Origin: Nocardia iowensis
GTDB lineage: Bacteria > Actinomycetota > Actinomycetes > Mycobacteriales > Mycobacteriaceae
Reading direction: 5' to 3'
Assembly (NCBI RefSeq): GCF_019222765.1
Contig: NZ_CP078145.1
Location: 3,968,001 to 4,032,000, forward strand
DNA: 64,000 bases
Of this stretch, positions 8,867 to 17,357 are shown piece by piece. Each line of letters begins with the position of its first letter. The first letter of the stretch is position 1. A program made the translations under genes and the position numbers. The notes below the pieces were generated by a model. It was not told the origin of the DNA and made no database searches. It saw only the letters and a program-made list of their open reading frames with translations.

Positions 8867-10198
8867 GTGACTACCGACAGCACGGAAACGGGTCGATCGG
8901 ACCGTCGCCTCGGGCCGCGCATGTGGCTCGTGCCGGTGGCGATCCTGGCTGTGTTCATGGCCCTGCTCGGCACGATGTATCTCGACTATGTGGTCGATCC
9001 GGAAGAGAACATGCACGACTTTCCGATCGCACTGGTCAATCAGGACGTCGGTGAAACCCTCGGCGCGCCGGGGCAGGAGCAGCGCGTCAACTTCGGCGAC
9101 CAGGTGACCGAGGGGCTGAAGAAGGCCATCCCCGCCGACAAGATCGACTTGCAGATCGTCGCGGTGAACGAGGCGTCGCTGCGGATGCAGGACAACAAGG
9201 TGTACGGAACAATCGTGATTCCGAGCGATTTCAGCAAACGGCTGGGCATCCTCGGCGTCGGCAGCGTGATCCCCGGTGACATCGAGCGCCCGATCATCAC
9301 CTTGCAGACCAATCCACGCAGCGGCGCCTTCGTCACCGAGATCGTCAATCGGATCGGTACCCAGGCGCTGGACCAGGTGAACAAGCAGGTCGGCGCGCAG
9401 CTCAGCGAGCAGGTGAAGACTCAGTTGACGCCGCCGCCCGGTGGGCCGCCCGCCCCCGAACTGAGCGGAGCCACCCGGGTGGCCCTCGCCGAACCGCTGC
9501 AGATCGTCGTCGAACCGTTCCATCCGCTGCCAAGCGGCACCGGCCAGGGCCTCACCGCGTTCTTCTACGCGCTGCTGCTTCTGCTGGCCGGGCTGGTCGG
9601 CTCGATGACCATTCATACGATGATCGATGCCCAGCTCGGCTTTGTGCCCACCGAATACGGGCCCTGGTTCGTGCACTTTCCGCCGACACCCATTTCGCGA
9701 TTTCACACCCTGTTGATCAAGTGGGGTGTCATGGTGGTGACCGCGAATGTCGTTGCGGGAGTGTTCCTTCTGGTCGCAAAGGCGCTCGGCATGCCGATCG
9801 ACCATCCGCTGGGCCTGTTCCTCTTCAGCGCCTTCGCCATCATCGCCGTCGGTATCACGGGCTTGTCGGTGCTTGCCGCCGTCGGCTCGGCGGGCCTGCT
9901 GGTGAACTTGATCCTGTTCATCATTCTCGGCCTGCCCTCGTCCGGCGGTACCGTGCCGATCGAGGCGACGCCGAAATACTTCGACTGGCTGGCCTCCTTC
10001 GAGCCGATGCACCAGGTGTTCCTCGGCGTCCGGTCGATTCTCTACTTCGATGCCAGCGGTCCGGCCGGCCTCACCAGGGGCGTCTGGATGGCGGCACTCG
10101 GTCTGGTCATCGGCCTTGTCCTCGGTACCGTGATCACCCGCTTCTACGACTACAAAGGCTTGCGGCGCACGGGAACCGGTCGTCCGGCAGTGGAGTAG
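8867..10198 (+). CDS. DUF3533/YhgE-Pip-like membrane protein
   Basis: 443 aa from GTG 8867. The open frame extends far upstream only as a shadow of the antiporter gene. Residues about 18-41 form one membrane helix (LVPVAILAVFMALLGTMYL). About 200 exported residues follow, beginning FPIALVNQDVGETL, the hallmark opening of YhgE/Pip and DUF3533 proteins. Five or so helices occupy the second half. This matches the permease half of ABC-2-like exporters or phage-infection-protein relatives. No ATPase gene is adjacent. The role is unknown; in mycolata such proteins are linked to cell-envelope export and drug tolerance, which is only an analogy here. Confidence 0.8.
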   Translation: MTTDSTETGRSDRRLGPRMWLVPVAILAVFMALLGTMYLDYVVDPEENMHDFPIALVNQDVGETLGAPGQEQRVNFGDQVTEGLKKAIPADKIDLQIVAVNEASLRMQDNKVYGTIVIPSDFSKRLGILGVGSVIPGDIERPIITLQTNPRSGAFVTEIVNRIGTQALDQVNKQVGAQLSEQVKTQLTPPPGGPPAPELSGATRVALAEPLQIVVEPFHPLPSGTGQGLTAFFYALLLLLAGLVGSMTIHTMIDAQLGFVPTEYGPWFVHFPPTPISRFHTLLIKWGVMVVTANVVAGVFLLVAKALGMPIDHPLGLFLFSAFAIIAVGITGLSVLAAVGSAGLLVNLILFIILGLPSSGGTVPIEATPKYFDWLASFEPMHQVFLGVRSILYFDASGPAGLTRGVWMAALGLVIGLVLGTVITRFYDYKGLRRTGTGRPAVE

Positions 10199-10202
10199 CG
10201 CC

Positions 10203-11786
10203 TCAGGCGGTGATCCGGGCCTTTTGCCGAGCCGAATCTTGTTGTGCTGTCAGTGTTTCGCACCGGTAGGCGGCCAGCGGGGTCCGGACGCTGCGCCACA
10301 GCATGGCGAGGTTGCTGGTGCGGCGGACCGCGGCCATCTGGCCCTGTGAGTTGAGGTAGTAGGTGCGCAGTCCGCGGTTGAGATCTTTGAAGTAGTAGTG
10401 CAGGTTCTCGCCGCGGTCGAGCACCTTGGCGTGATACGCGTCGTGCACGTCCTTGCGGACCTCGACCAGGGTGGCACCGGTGCGGCGGGCCGCGGCGATC
10501 GCGCGGGCCGCGTGGATCGCGACGTTCTCCGCCATCGGGTGCAGCGAATGGCCCCACGAGTACGGGCCGGAGATCATCCAGCGGTTCGGGACGCGGGGCA
10601 CGGCGGAGCTCTCGTACGCCTGCAGTCCGTGTTCGGCATAGAAGGTGCCGAGGTCGAAGCCGTTGCGTCCGAGGATCATTCCCGGCTTGTAGTATTCGGG
10701 ATCGCTGAAAACCTGCTGGCCGGTAGCCAATACGATCACATCGAACTCGCGTTCCACGCCATCGGCGGACACGATGCCGCGCGCGGTGATTCGCTCGATC
10801 GAGTCGGTCACCAACTCGACGTGCTCGCGGCGGAACGCCTGCAGGTAGGCATTCGACGCGGTCGGCCGTTTGCCGAGCAACCCGTAGCTCGGTGCCAGCG
10901 ACCTACGCAACGCTGGATCGTCCAGAACCAAACGGAGATAGGCGCGGTAAGCGCGTTTGGTGCCCCAGTCCGCCGCCCGCATCCCACGGGCCATCACCGA
11001 GTTCGGCAATCTGGTCAGGCCAAGGATCGCGAGGTCGAGCACGGCGAAGCTGCCCACGTCGATGGCCCGGCCGACCGGGCGCGCACTGAGCACGGTCTGC
11101 ATCCACGGACGCAGCCGGAAGTCCGGTCGCGGCCAGCAGTACGAGGGTGTGCGCTGGTAGACGGTCAGCCGACTTACCTTGCCCGCCATGCCCGGAACGA
11201 TCTGCACCGCACTGGCGCCGGTGCCGACCACGGCCACCCGCTTGCCGGTGTAGTCGTAGGACGGGTCCCAGCGTGATGGCTGCAGAACGCGACCGGCGAA
11301 CTCGGCCGTGCCGGGAATATTGGGATCGTTCGTGTCCACGAACGCACCCACCGCGGTGATCAGGAACCGAGTGGTGAGCTCGCCGCCGTCCGCGAGCGTC
11401 AGCCGCCACAGGTGTGCGCCGTCGTCCCACACCTGACGCGCCACCTCGGTGTGGAACCGGAAGTGTGGACCGAGCCCGTGCTCGAGCGCCACCCGTCGGT
11501 GATAGGCGTTGATCTCCTCGCCACCGGGAAACATCCTGGACCAGTTCCGGTTTCGAGCGAACGAGTACTCATACCACGGCACCGGCACATCGACCGCGAT
11601 GCCCGGATAACAGTAGTCGCGCCAGGTGCCGCCGAGGTCGCCGCCACGATCGACAATGACGAAATCGTCGATCCCCGCCTGCTTCAGCTTGATTCCGGCG
11701 ACGATCCCGCTCGGCCCCGCACCGATCACCACCACCTCGTGGCCGGGCGTGCTCGGCTCGTTCCGCCCCCGCGTCGCCTGCGCCAT
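10203..11786 (-). CDS. flavin-binding monooxygenase, Baeyer-Villiger type with altered fingerprint
   Basis: 527 aa. VVVIGAGPSGIVAGIKLKQAG (residues 18-38) is the FAD Rossmann motif, and VAVVGTGASAVQIVP (about 184-198) is the NADPH one. DLGGTWRDYCYPGIAVDVP is typical of class B flavoprotein monooxygenases. The BVMO fingerprint FxGxxxHxxxW(P/D) appears at residues 163-174 as FAGRVLQPSRWD, so the His is replaced by Gln169. It would oxidise ketones, aldehydes or N/S atoms using NADPH and O2. It diverges from an acyl-CoA-dehydrogenase-like gene across 223 bases and converges on the DUF3533 gene with 4 bases between stops. Confidence 0.9.
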   Translation of the reverse strand: MAQATRGRNEPSTPGHEVVVIGAGPSGIVAGIKLKQAGIDDFVIVDRGGDLGGTWRDYCYPGIAVDVPVPWYEYSFARNRNWSRMFPGGEEINAYHRRVALEHGLGPHFRFHTEVARQVWDDGAHLWRLTLADGGELTTRFLITAVGAFVDTNDPNIPGTAEFAGRVLQPSRWDPSYDYTGKRVAVVGTGASAVQIVPGMAGKVSRLTVYQRTPSYCWPRPDFRLRPWMQTVLSARPVGRAIDVGSFAVLDLAILGLTRLPNSVMARGMRAADWGTKRAYRAYLRLVLDDPALRRSLAPSYGLLGKRPTASNAYLQAFRREHVELVTDSIERITARGIVSADGVEREFDVIVLATGQQVFSDPEYYKPGMILGRNGFDLGTFYAEHGLQAYESSAVPRVPNRWMISGPYSWGHSLHPMAENVAIHAARAIAAARRTGATLVEVRKDVHDAYHAKVLDRGENLHYYFKDLNRGLRTYYLNSQGQMAAVRRTSNLAMLWRSVRTPLAAYRCETLTAQQDSARQKARITA

Positions 11787-11806
11787 CCGCCTACCTCTTC
11801 ACTATC

Positions 11807-11821
11807 TGTCTGGGTCTGACA
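11807..11821. promoter_or_regulatory. imperfect palindrome between the BVMO and ACAD genes
   Basis: TGTCTGGGTCTGACA fits the dyad TGTCnGnnnCnGACA and lies 21 bases from the BVMO start in the divergent region. A further CTGTCTCAG occurs about 30 bases on. It is a plausible repressor site for one or both genes; the regulator is not in the window. Confidence 0.35.
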
Positions 11822-12009
11822 ATCCACATTAGCTAAACTGTCTCAGAAAGTCATTAGCCGGTCGGCGAAGGCAGCGTCCTGGCGTTCGCTGATGTGGCGG
11901 CAGGCTTGTCCGTTCCCCTCTCGGCGGGCGCGGGTTCTGCGTACCCTGGGTCGGCGAGTTGCCCGGCGACCGCGATGTCACCCGAACTCCTTCGACCAGA
12001 GAGCCTTTC

Positions 12010-13137
12010 GTGACGACTGCCCAGTTTCCTGTTCCGGTCCGCGAGGTCGAGCGCAAGGTACTCGATCGAGTCGCCGAGTTGGCGGCGGGGTTTCGTGCCG
12101 TCGCGGCCGACTACGACGAGCGGGCCGAGATCGCGGTAGAACATCTGCGGGCGCTACACGACGCGGATGTCGATCGGGCGGTGTTGCCCGAGCGGGTAGG
12201 CGGGCTCGGGTTGAGTTACGCGGCGTTCGGGCGCCTGGTTTGTGTTCTCGCCGAAGCCGACCCGTCGACGGCGACGATCTGGACGATGCATGCCGGGGCG
12301 GGGGTCGCGCTCGCGGAATTCACCAGCGAGACGCTCGGCTCGTTCTTCGCAGACGAGTTCCTGGCGGGCAAGCGATTCGCCAACGCACTGTCCGAACCGG
12401 CCAGCGGGAACCGGTTTCTCAATCCCCAGCAGGACGCCGTTCCGGTCGCGGGCGGCTGGTCGCTCACCGGCGCGAAGCGGTTCGTCTCCGGCTGCGAGAT
12501 CGCCCAGTACCTGCTGGTGAACGCACGCGTGGACGACGTGCCCGCGTTCTTCGGCGTCGTCCCCGACGAGACGGTCTCGACCATCCCGATCTGGGACACG
12601 CTCGGCCTTCGGGCGACGCGCAGCCAGCTGCTGTCGTTCGACAACACCTTGCTGTGCGCCGAATACCGTGGCAGGCCACCGGGTTTCGGTGATTTCGCGG
12701 TGATCCCGGCCGGGCTCCCGGCGATCTCGCTCGGCATCGCCGATGCGGCGCTCGCGGCGCTGGTCGAGCACGCACAGTCGCGGGTGATTCTGGGTAAGCC
12801 GCTGTCGCACCAGCAGTGGGTGCAACACGAGGTCGCCGACGTGCAGACCCGACTGGTGGCCGCCCACGCGCTGTACGAGCGCGCGCTGTGGGAGGCGGAC
12901 AACGGGATGCCGAGCTTCTTTCCCAACCTGTCCCGGGCCAAGTATCTCGCGAACAAGGTGGCGGTGGACGTCGCGCAGCTGGGGGTGCGGGTAGGCGGTG
13001 CCTCGGGCTACCTCAAACAGTCACCCATCCAACGCCACCTGCGCGACGCCGAGGCCGGGCAGTTGATGGCGTACTCGACCGAGGTGATCGCGGGCGAGAT
13101 CGGCAGGTTGGTGCTCGGCGTACCGGAGGGAGAGTAA
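12010..13137 (+). CDS. acyl-CoA dehydrogenase-like flavoprotein
   Basis: 375 aa from GTG 12010; an in-frame ATG at 11959 would add 17 residues and has no better ribosome site. It has the ACAD fold blocks: an N-terminal helical domain, then SEPASGNRFLNP and GGWSLTGAKRFVSGCEIAQYLLV (flavin-binding beta domain), and a C-terminal helical domain with GVRVGGASGYLKQSPIQRHLRDAEAG. I do not see the usual catalytic Glu, so it may be an ACAD-fold monooxygenase or oxidase (as in DszC-type enzymes) or an inactive relative. It diverges from the BVMO gene, which suggests a shared oxidative pathway. Confidence 0.82.
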   Translation: MTTAQFPVPVREVERKVLDRVAELAAGFRAVAADYDERAEIAVEHLRALHDADVDRAVLPERVGGLGLSYAAFGRLVCVLAEADPSTATIWTMHAGAGVALAEFTSETLGSFFADEFLAGKRFANALSEPASGNRFLNPQQDAVPVAGGWSLTGAKRFVSGCEIAQYLLVNARVDDVPAFFGVVPDETVSTIPIWDTLGLRATRSQLLSFDNTLLCAEYRGRPPGFGDFAVIPAGLPAISLGIADAALAALVEHAQSRVILGKPLSHQQWVQHEVADVQTRLVAAHALYERALWEADNGMPSFFPNLSRAKYLANKVAVDVAQLGVRVGGASGYLKQSPIQRHLRDAEAGQLMAYSTEVIAGEIGRLVLGVPEGE

Positions 13138-13153
13138 CCGGCCGAACCGCGCC

Positions 13154-13174
13154 GCCGCCCTCGGCACGGGCGGC
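13154..13174. terminator. GC-rich hairpin between convergent genes
   Basis: GCCGCCC (13154-13160), loop TCGGCAC, GGGCGGC (13168-13174) lies between the ACAD stop and the lipoprotein stop. The next bases also contain the palindrome CTGCCCGGGCAG. There is no T run, so termination is plausible but not proven. Confidence 0.4.
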
Positions 13175-15150
13175 TAGCTGCCCGGGCAGAGCCGCCGTGG
13201 CGCGGCATCTTGCGCGAGTTGGGCATCGACGCAGCCTGCCGGGAGGTCGCCGTAGGACTGTGTGCCGAAATTGGCGGTGACGGTCAGCTTGCCGTCGCCG
13301 AATACGGTGCGCTGCACCGAATGATCTGGGGTGAGCCACTGGAAGTCGGACATCGGTGCGGTGCCCGCTGCCTCGTGCAGTGGTGCGAAATACCGTTGGA
13401 GCCTGGCGATTTCGGCACCGTGCGTGCTGAGCTGGTCTTGGTCGAGCACTAGGTTGAGGGGTGTGTTGTTCAGTATCGCGGTCAGCGCCCGCATTGTTTG
13501 CTGTTGGGGGAGCTTGTAGTACGAGAGCTCCCAGCGGTCCAGGTTGATTACCGAATCGTGCAGGACGGTTTCGTACAACGGCACCCGGTAGGCCGGATCG
13601 AACATGGCCTTGGCTGCCGCCGCGGGTAGTTCGGCCGGTTGGAAGAAGGTGCGCGGGGCCCGCGCCGGTGCCCAGCCACCCCAGGTTTGCTTGTCCCGCT
13701 CCACCTTCCACAGCAGGTCCGAAACCGGTGTCTGGGAGCCGTGGTCGTAGGCGAGCACGGTGCTCGCCCACGCGCCAGCGGATTCCGATCCGAGCACCTG
13801 CTTGCGCTCTTCGGACAGCTTGCGCATGCGGGCGAGCCGATTGTCGCGGTCCCGATGCTGGTTCATCGGGTGGCCGGGGCTGTAGTCGTCGAAGAACTCG
13901 CCCGCGGCATCGACATCGAGGAAGTAGGTGTTCGCACCGTTCGCGGTGATGCTCGCGTATCTGTCGTCGAGTAGGCGCGGATTCTGTGCCAGTGCTTGGG
14001 AACTGAGGTAGCAGCCGCGATTGCCGAAGCCGGTCTCCGGCTGGCCGGCGGCGTCGTGCACGCAGCCGGTCGGCCACACCTGACCCGACCAGCGGGAGCT
14101 CGGGTTGTCGGCGGTGGCCGGGTCTTGCGCGTTCGCGTACGAATCGTAGGGCCCGGCAAGGTATCCGGCTTGTTTCGCGGCGTCGACGGCGGCGCGACTC
14201 ATCGGGTCGTCGCCGGAGTCGTAGCCGAGCCACATGCGGCTCAGTCCGAGTTCGCGCATCTTCCCGATCGCTTCCGGTGTGCGCCCGTCGCCCCAGAGGT
14301 AGGCGTGAAAGGCACCGAGCAACTGGGAGATCGACGGATTCTCCCGGATCTTGTCGTCCAGCGAACGGAACCGGCCGTGCTGGAGCAACCAGGCGCGGTA
14401 ATCCTTGGCCGCGGCCACGGGGGAGGTGTCGGTCAGGGCGAATGTGACCGCGTAGTCACGGGTGTCGGCTCTGGCATCGAATTCGTGTTCGGCCGTCGCC
14501 CGCAGTTTTCCGTCCGTGGAGGTCACCGTGAGGGTGGTGCCGATGTCGGTCGGCGCGATGTAGCTCACGCCTCGGTCACCGATGCGGTAGCTCCAGAACG
14601 GCATGGTCAGGCCGGAGGTGAGGTCGAGGGGATTGTCGACGAGTGTGGCGTCGGAGGAGTTCCAGAACGGGTCGCCGACGGGCAGTGACAGTCCCTCGCC
14701 GCGCGGGATCTGTAGTGCGACGGTGGCGGGATCGGTGCCGGTCACCGGCCAGGCCAGCCGCTCGTCGCGGTCGCTGCGCAGGACGATCCGGAGGCGGCCG
14801 TCCGCGGCGTCGGCGGAGACGGTCAGCCCCTTGTCCGGGTAGGTCCAGGTCGCTTGGTCGCCGATGATCCGGATCGGACCCGCCGCACCGAGCCCGTCGA
14901 CAGCTCGGTCGGAAATCGTGACGCGTCCGCCGTCGTCGGTGATACCGGTGATCGACAGCGAGGCCGTGTCCACGTCCGCCTTTCCGCCGCCGATCGGGAC
15001 CAGGACGTGGTCTCCGCGCTGCTCCGGTCGGGTGGTGTCCGGGTCACTGTCGCATGCCGTGACGGTCAGTCCCGCGATCAGCAATACGGTGGTGAGGGTG
15101 GCCCCGGCCGCGATCCTGCGGTGGGTGCGCTCGATGCTGCGACGTCTCAT
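13174..15150 (-). CDS. secreted glycoside-hydrolase-like lipoprotein
   Basis: 658 aa. Arg-rich start, hydrophobic segment ATLTTVLLIAGLTVTAC with lipobox VTAC, so a lipid-anchored exported protein. A beta-rich N-terminal half (about 50-250) is followed by a domain with LGAFHAYLWGDGRTPEAIGKMRELGLSRMWLGYDSGDDP and NTYFLDVDAAGEFFDDYSPGHP. These acidic strand-end motifs look like a TIM-barrel glycosidase with Asp/Glu catalysts. The family is not certain (possibly related to GH101-like or other large actinobacterial glycosidases). It is divergent from, and 90 bases away from, a two-component system that may control it. Confidence 0.65.
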   Translation of the reverse strand: MRRRSIERTHRRIAAGATLTTVLLIAGLTVTACDSDPDTTRPEQRGDHVLVPIGGGKADVDTASLSITGITDDGGRVTISDRAVDGLGAAGPIRIIGDQATWTYPDKGLTVSADAADGRLRIVLRSDRDERLAWPVTGTDPATVALQIPRGEGLSLPVGDPFWNSSDATLVDNPLDLTSGLTMPFWSYRIGDRGVSYIAPTDIGTTLTVTSTDGKLRATAEHEFDARADTRDYAVTFALTDTSPVAAAKDYRAWLLQHGRFRSLDDKIRENPSISQLLGAFHAYLWGDGRTPEAIGKMRELGLSRMWLGYDSGDDPMSRAAVDAAKQAGYLAGPYDSYANAQDPATADNPSSRWSGQVWPTGCVHDAAGQPETGFGNRGCYLSSQALAQNPRLLDDRYASITANGANTYFLDVDAAGEFFDDYSPGHPMNQHRDRDNRLARMRKLSEERKQVLGSESAGAWASTVLAYDHGSQTPVSDLLWKVERDKQTWGGWAPARAPRTFFQPAELPAAAAKAMFDPAYRVPLYETVLHDSVINLDRWELSYYKLPQQQTMRALTAILNNTPLNLVLDQDQLSTHGAEIARLQRYFAPLHEAAGTAPMSDFQWLTPDHSVQRTVFGDGKLTVTANFGTQSYGDLPAGCVDAQLAQDAAPRRLCPGS

Positions 15151-15240
15151 GCCCGGCAGGTTTCCGCGGCCGGATGAGAGTTCGATGAGACGCCGCCGGG
15201 TCCCGGGCCTGCGCGAATCGGATCCGTATCATCTCCGAAG

Positions 15241-15912
15241 ATGCGGGTGTTGGTGGTCGACGACGAGGACGCGGTCCGGGAGGCACTGGTCCGCGCGATG
15301 GACAGCGAAGGTTACGAGACCCGCGCGGCGGGCGACGGCGCCGCGGCGCTCGCCGAGATCCAGCGGTGGCAGCCGGAGGTCGTGCTGTTGGACGTGCTGA
15401 TGCCGTTCATGGACGGCCTGACCGCGTGCCGGCGGTTGCGGGCGCGCGGCGACCGCACCCCGATCCTGATGCTCACCGCCCGCGACGCGGTCGCCGACCG
15501 GGTCGACGGCCTCGACGCCGGTGCGGACGACTACCTGATCAAACCGTTCGACCTGGACGAACTCCTGGCTCGCGTGCGCGCGCTCGTCCGGCGCACATAC
15601 CCCGACGACGGCGCCGTCCTGTCCTGTGCGGATCTCGTCATGGACACCACCGCCCACGAGGTCCGCCGCGGCACCCGCCTCGTCGAACTCAGCCGCACCG
15701 AGTTCGCGTTGCTTGAGGTGCTGCTGCGCAACGAGGGTCAGGCGCTGCCGAGGGAAACTTTGATCGAACGGGTGTGGGGAACCGGGCTCGGCTCCACCTC
15801 GAACTCGCTCGAGGTCTACATCCGCTACCTGCGCCGCAAGCTCGAAGCCGAGCGGGAACCACGACTGATCCACACGCTGCGCGGCATCGGCTACCGGCTG
15901 GCCCTGCCGTGA
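15241..15912 (+). CDS. OmpR-family response regulator (MprA-like)
   Basis: 223 aa. The receiver domain occupies residues 1-115, with acidic pair DDE at 7-9, phospho-acceptor Asp51 (LLDVLMP), Thr79 and Lys101 (YLIKPF). The C-terminal winged-helix domain (about 125-221) includes LSRTEFALLEVLLRN and SLEVYIRYLRRKLE. The whole is close in layout to mycobacterial MprA, an envelope-stress regulator, though orthology is an inference. Its stop overlaps the kinase GTG (GTGA), so the pair is translationally coupled. It reads away from the exported glycosidase gene, a likely target. Confidence 0.92.
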   Translation: MRVLVVDDEDAVREALVRAMDSEGYETRAAGDGAAALAEIQRWQPEVVLLDVLMPFMDGLTACRRLRARGDRTPILMLTARDAVADRVDGLDAGADDYLIKPFDLDELLARVRALVRRTYPDDGAVLSCADLVMDTTAHEVRRGTRLVELSRTEFALLEVLLRNEGQALPRETLIERVWGTGLGSTSNSLEVYIRYLRRKLEAEREPRLIHTLRGIGYRLALP

Positions 15913-17297
15913 GGTTGCCCGGCTCGCTGCGCGCGCGGATCGCGCTGTTCTGCGTGGTCGCCATCGCGCTTGCGCTCGCGGGCATGGGTGTGGCGGCCTA
16001 CGCCGTGGTCGCTCATCAACTCGACAGCTCCCTCGACCTCGGACTGCGCCGGGAAGCCACGCGCATCAGTCGCACCGTCGCCACGGACGCCGACGTCGCC
16101 ACCGCCTCCGGGCCATGCCGGTATCTGACCGCGCCGAGCTGCGTCCAGGTCGTGGCCGCCGACGGGCACATCGAATCCGAACACGACCCGGACCAGCCCC
16201 TCCCGGTCGACGCCGCCACCGAAGAGGTCGCGGCGGGCACCCGACCGGCCTACTTCAGCGATATCAGCCTCGACGGTTATCCGCTCCGGATGTACACCGC
16301 GCCACTGCGTTCCGGCACCGCGGTACAGATCGCGCAGCGCTCCGACCCGGTCGACACCAGCCTGCGCCGCGTCGCCTACGCCCTCTTCGCCGCGGCGGCG
16401 GTCGGCACCCTGCTCGCCGTCGCGGCGGGATTCGCGGTCGCCCGCCGCGCTGTCGCCCCGGTCAGCACGCTGACCACGGCCGCCGAACGGATCGCCCGTA
16501 CTCGTGACCCGCGGCACCACATCACTGTCCCCGGTCCTGACGAAATGCGGAGCCTGGCAAACAGTTTCAACACCATGCTCGACGAACTCGACCAGGCGCT
16601 GACCGCCGAGCGGAACTCCCGTGCCGCCCAGCATCGCCTGATCGCCGACGCTTCGCATGAACTCCGCACGCCGCTGACCGCCCTGCGCACCAATATCGAC
16701 CTGCTTCGCCGAGCCACCCGCCTCACCCCGGAGCAACTCGATGAAACAGCGTCCGCCTTACGAATCCAGTCAGAGGAACTGTCCGGACTCGTCACCGACC
16801 TCATCGACCTGGCCCGCGCCGACGACCCGGCCGTCGTACCGGAAACGTTCGAGGATCTGCGTCTGGACACACTTGTCCTGGACTGCCTTCGTAGGGCCGA
16901 ACGTCATTGGCCCACACTGATATTCGAGTCCGACCTCGAACAGACCGCGGTCAACGGTGTCGCCGCCCGGCTCAGCCGAGCTATCGCCAACCTGCTCGAC
17001 AACGCGGCGAAGTTCAGCCCAGCCGACGGTGTCGTCCGCGTCGCACTGCAGCAGAACGAACTGACGGTCCGCGACCACGGCCCCGGCATACCCGCCGAAG
17101 ACCTACCCCACATCTTCGACCGCTTCTACCGATCCACCACCGCGCGCGGCAAATCCGGCCACGGTCTCGGATTGGCCATTGTCGAGCAAGTGGCAGTCCT
17201 GCACGGTGCCAAGGTAACCGCCGAAAACGCGCCCGGCGGCGGCGCGCTCTTCCGCCTCACCTTTCCACGAAGCTCAGCACCTCATACCGGTGGGTGA
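15909..17297 (+). CDS. sensor histidine kinase (MprB-like)
   Basis: 462 aa from GTG 15909, overlapping the regulator stop by 4 bases; the longer frame upstream is a shadow of the regulator. Two membrane helices (about residues 6-35 and 155-180) bracket an exported sensor loop of some 120 residues that carries a CRYLTAPSC Cys pair. A HAMP linker follows, then the H-box ASHELRTPLTALRTN, N-box LLDNAAKF, and G-boxes DHGPGIP and GHGLGLAIV. All catalytic motifs are intact. It phosphorylates the adjacent regulator. The Cys pair in the sensor loop could form a disulfide and sense the envelope state; that is inference. Confidence 0.92.
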   Translation: MRLPGSLRARIALFCVVAIALALAGMGVAAYAVVAHQLDSSLDLGLRREATRISRTVATDADVATASGPCRYLTAPSCVQVVAADGHIESEHDPDQPLPVDAATEEVAAGTRPAYFSDISLDGYPLRMYTAPLRSGTAVQIAQRSDPVDTSLRRVAYALFAAAAVGTLLAVAAGFAVARRAVAPVSTLTTAAERIARTRDPRHHITVPGPDEMRSLANSFNTMLDELDQALTAERNSRAAQHRLIADASHELRTPLTALRTNIDLLRRATRLTPEQLDETASALRIQSEELSGLVTDLIDLARADDPAVVPETFEDLRLDTLVLDCLRRAERHWPTLIFESDLEQTAVNGVAARLSRAIANLLDNAAKFSPADGVVRVALQQNELTVRDHGPGIPAEDLPHIFDRFYRSTTARGKSGHGLGLAIVEQVAVLHGAKVTAENAPGGGALFRLTFPRSSAPHTGG

Positions 17298-17357
17298 TTC
17301 GGCTTTCACCCTGCGGTGTGAGGTACCGCTAGACGGTGCGCGCCTAGCGTTGCGGTT

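Noticed and set aside
7382..10198. 938-aa open frame joining the antiporter region to the DUF3533 gene
   Set aside because: The first 495 codons are a frame-shadow of the antiporter gene; only the part from GTG 8867 has coding character.
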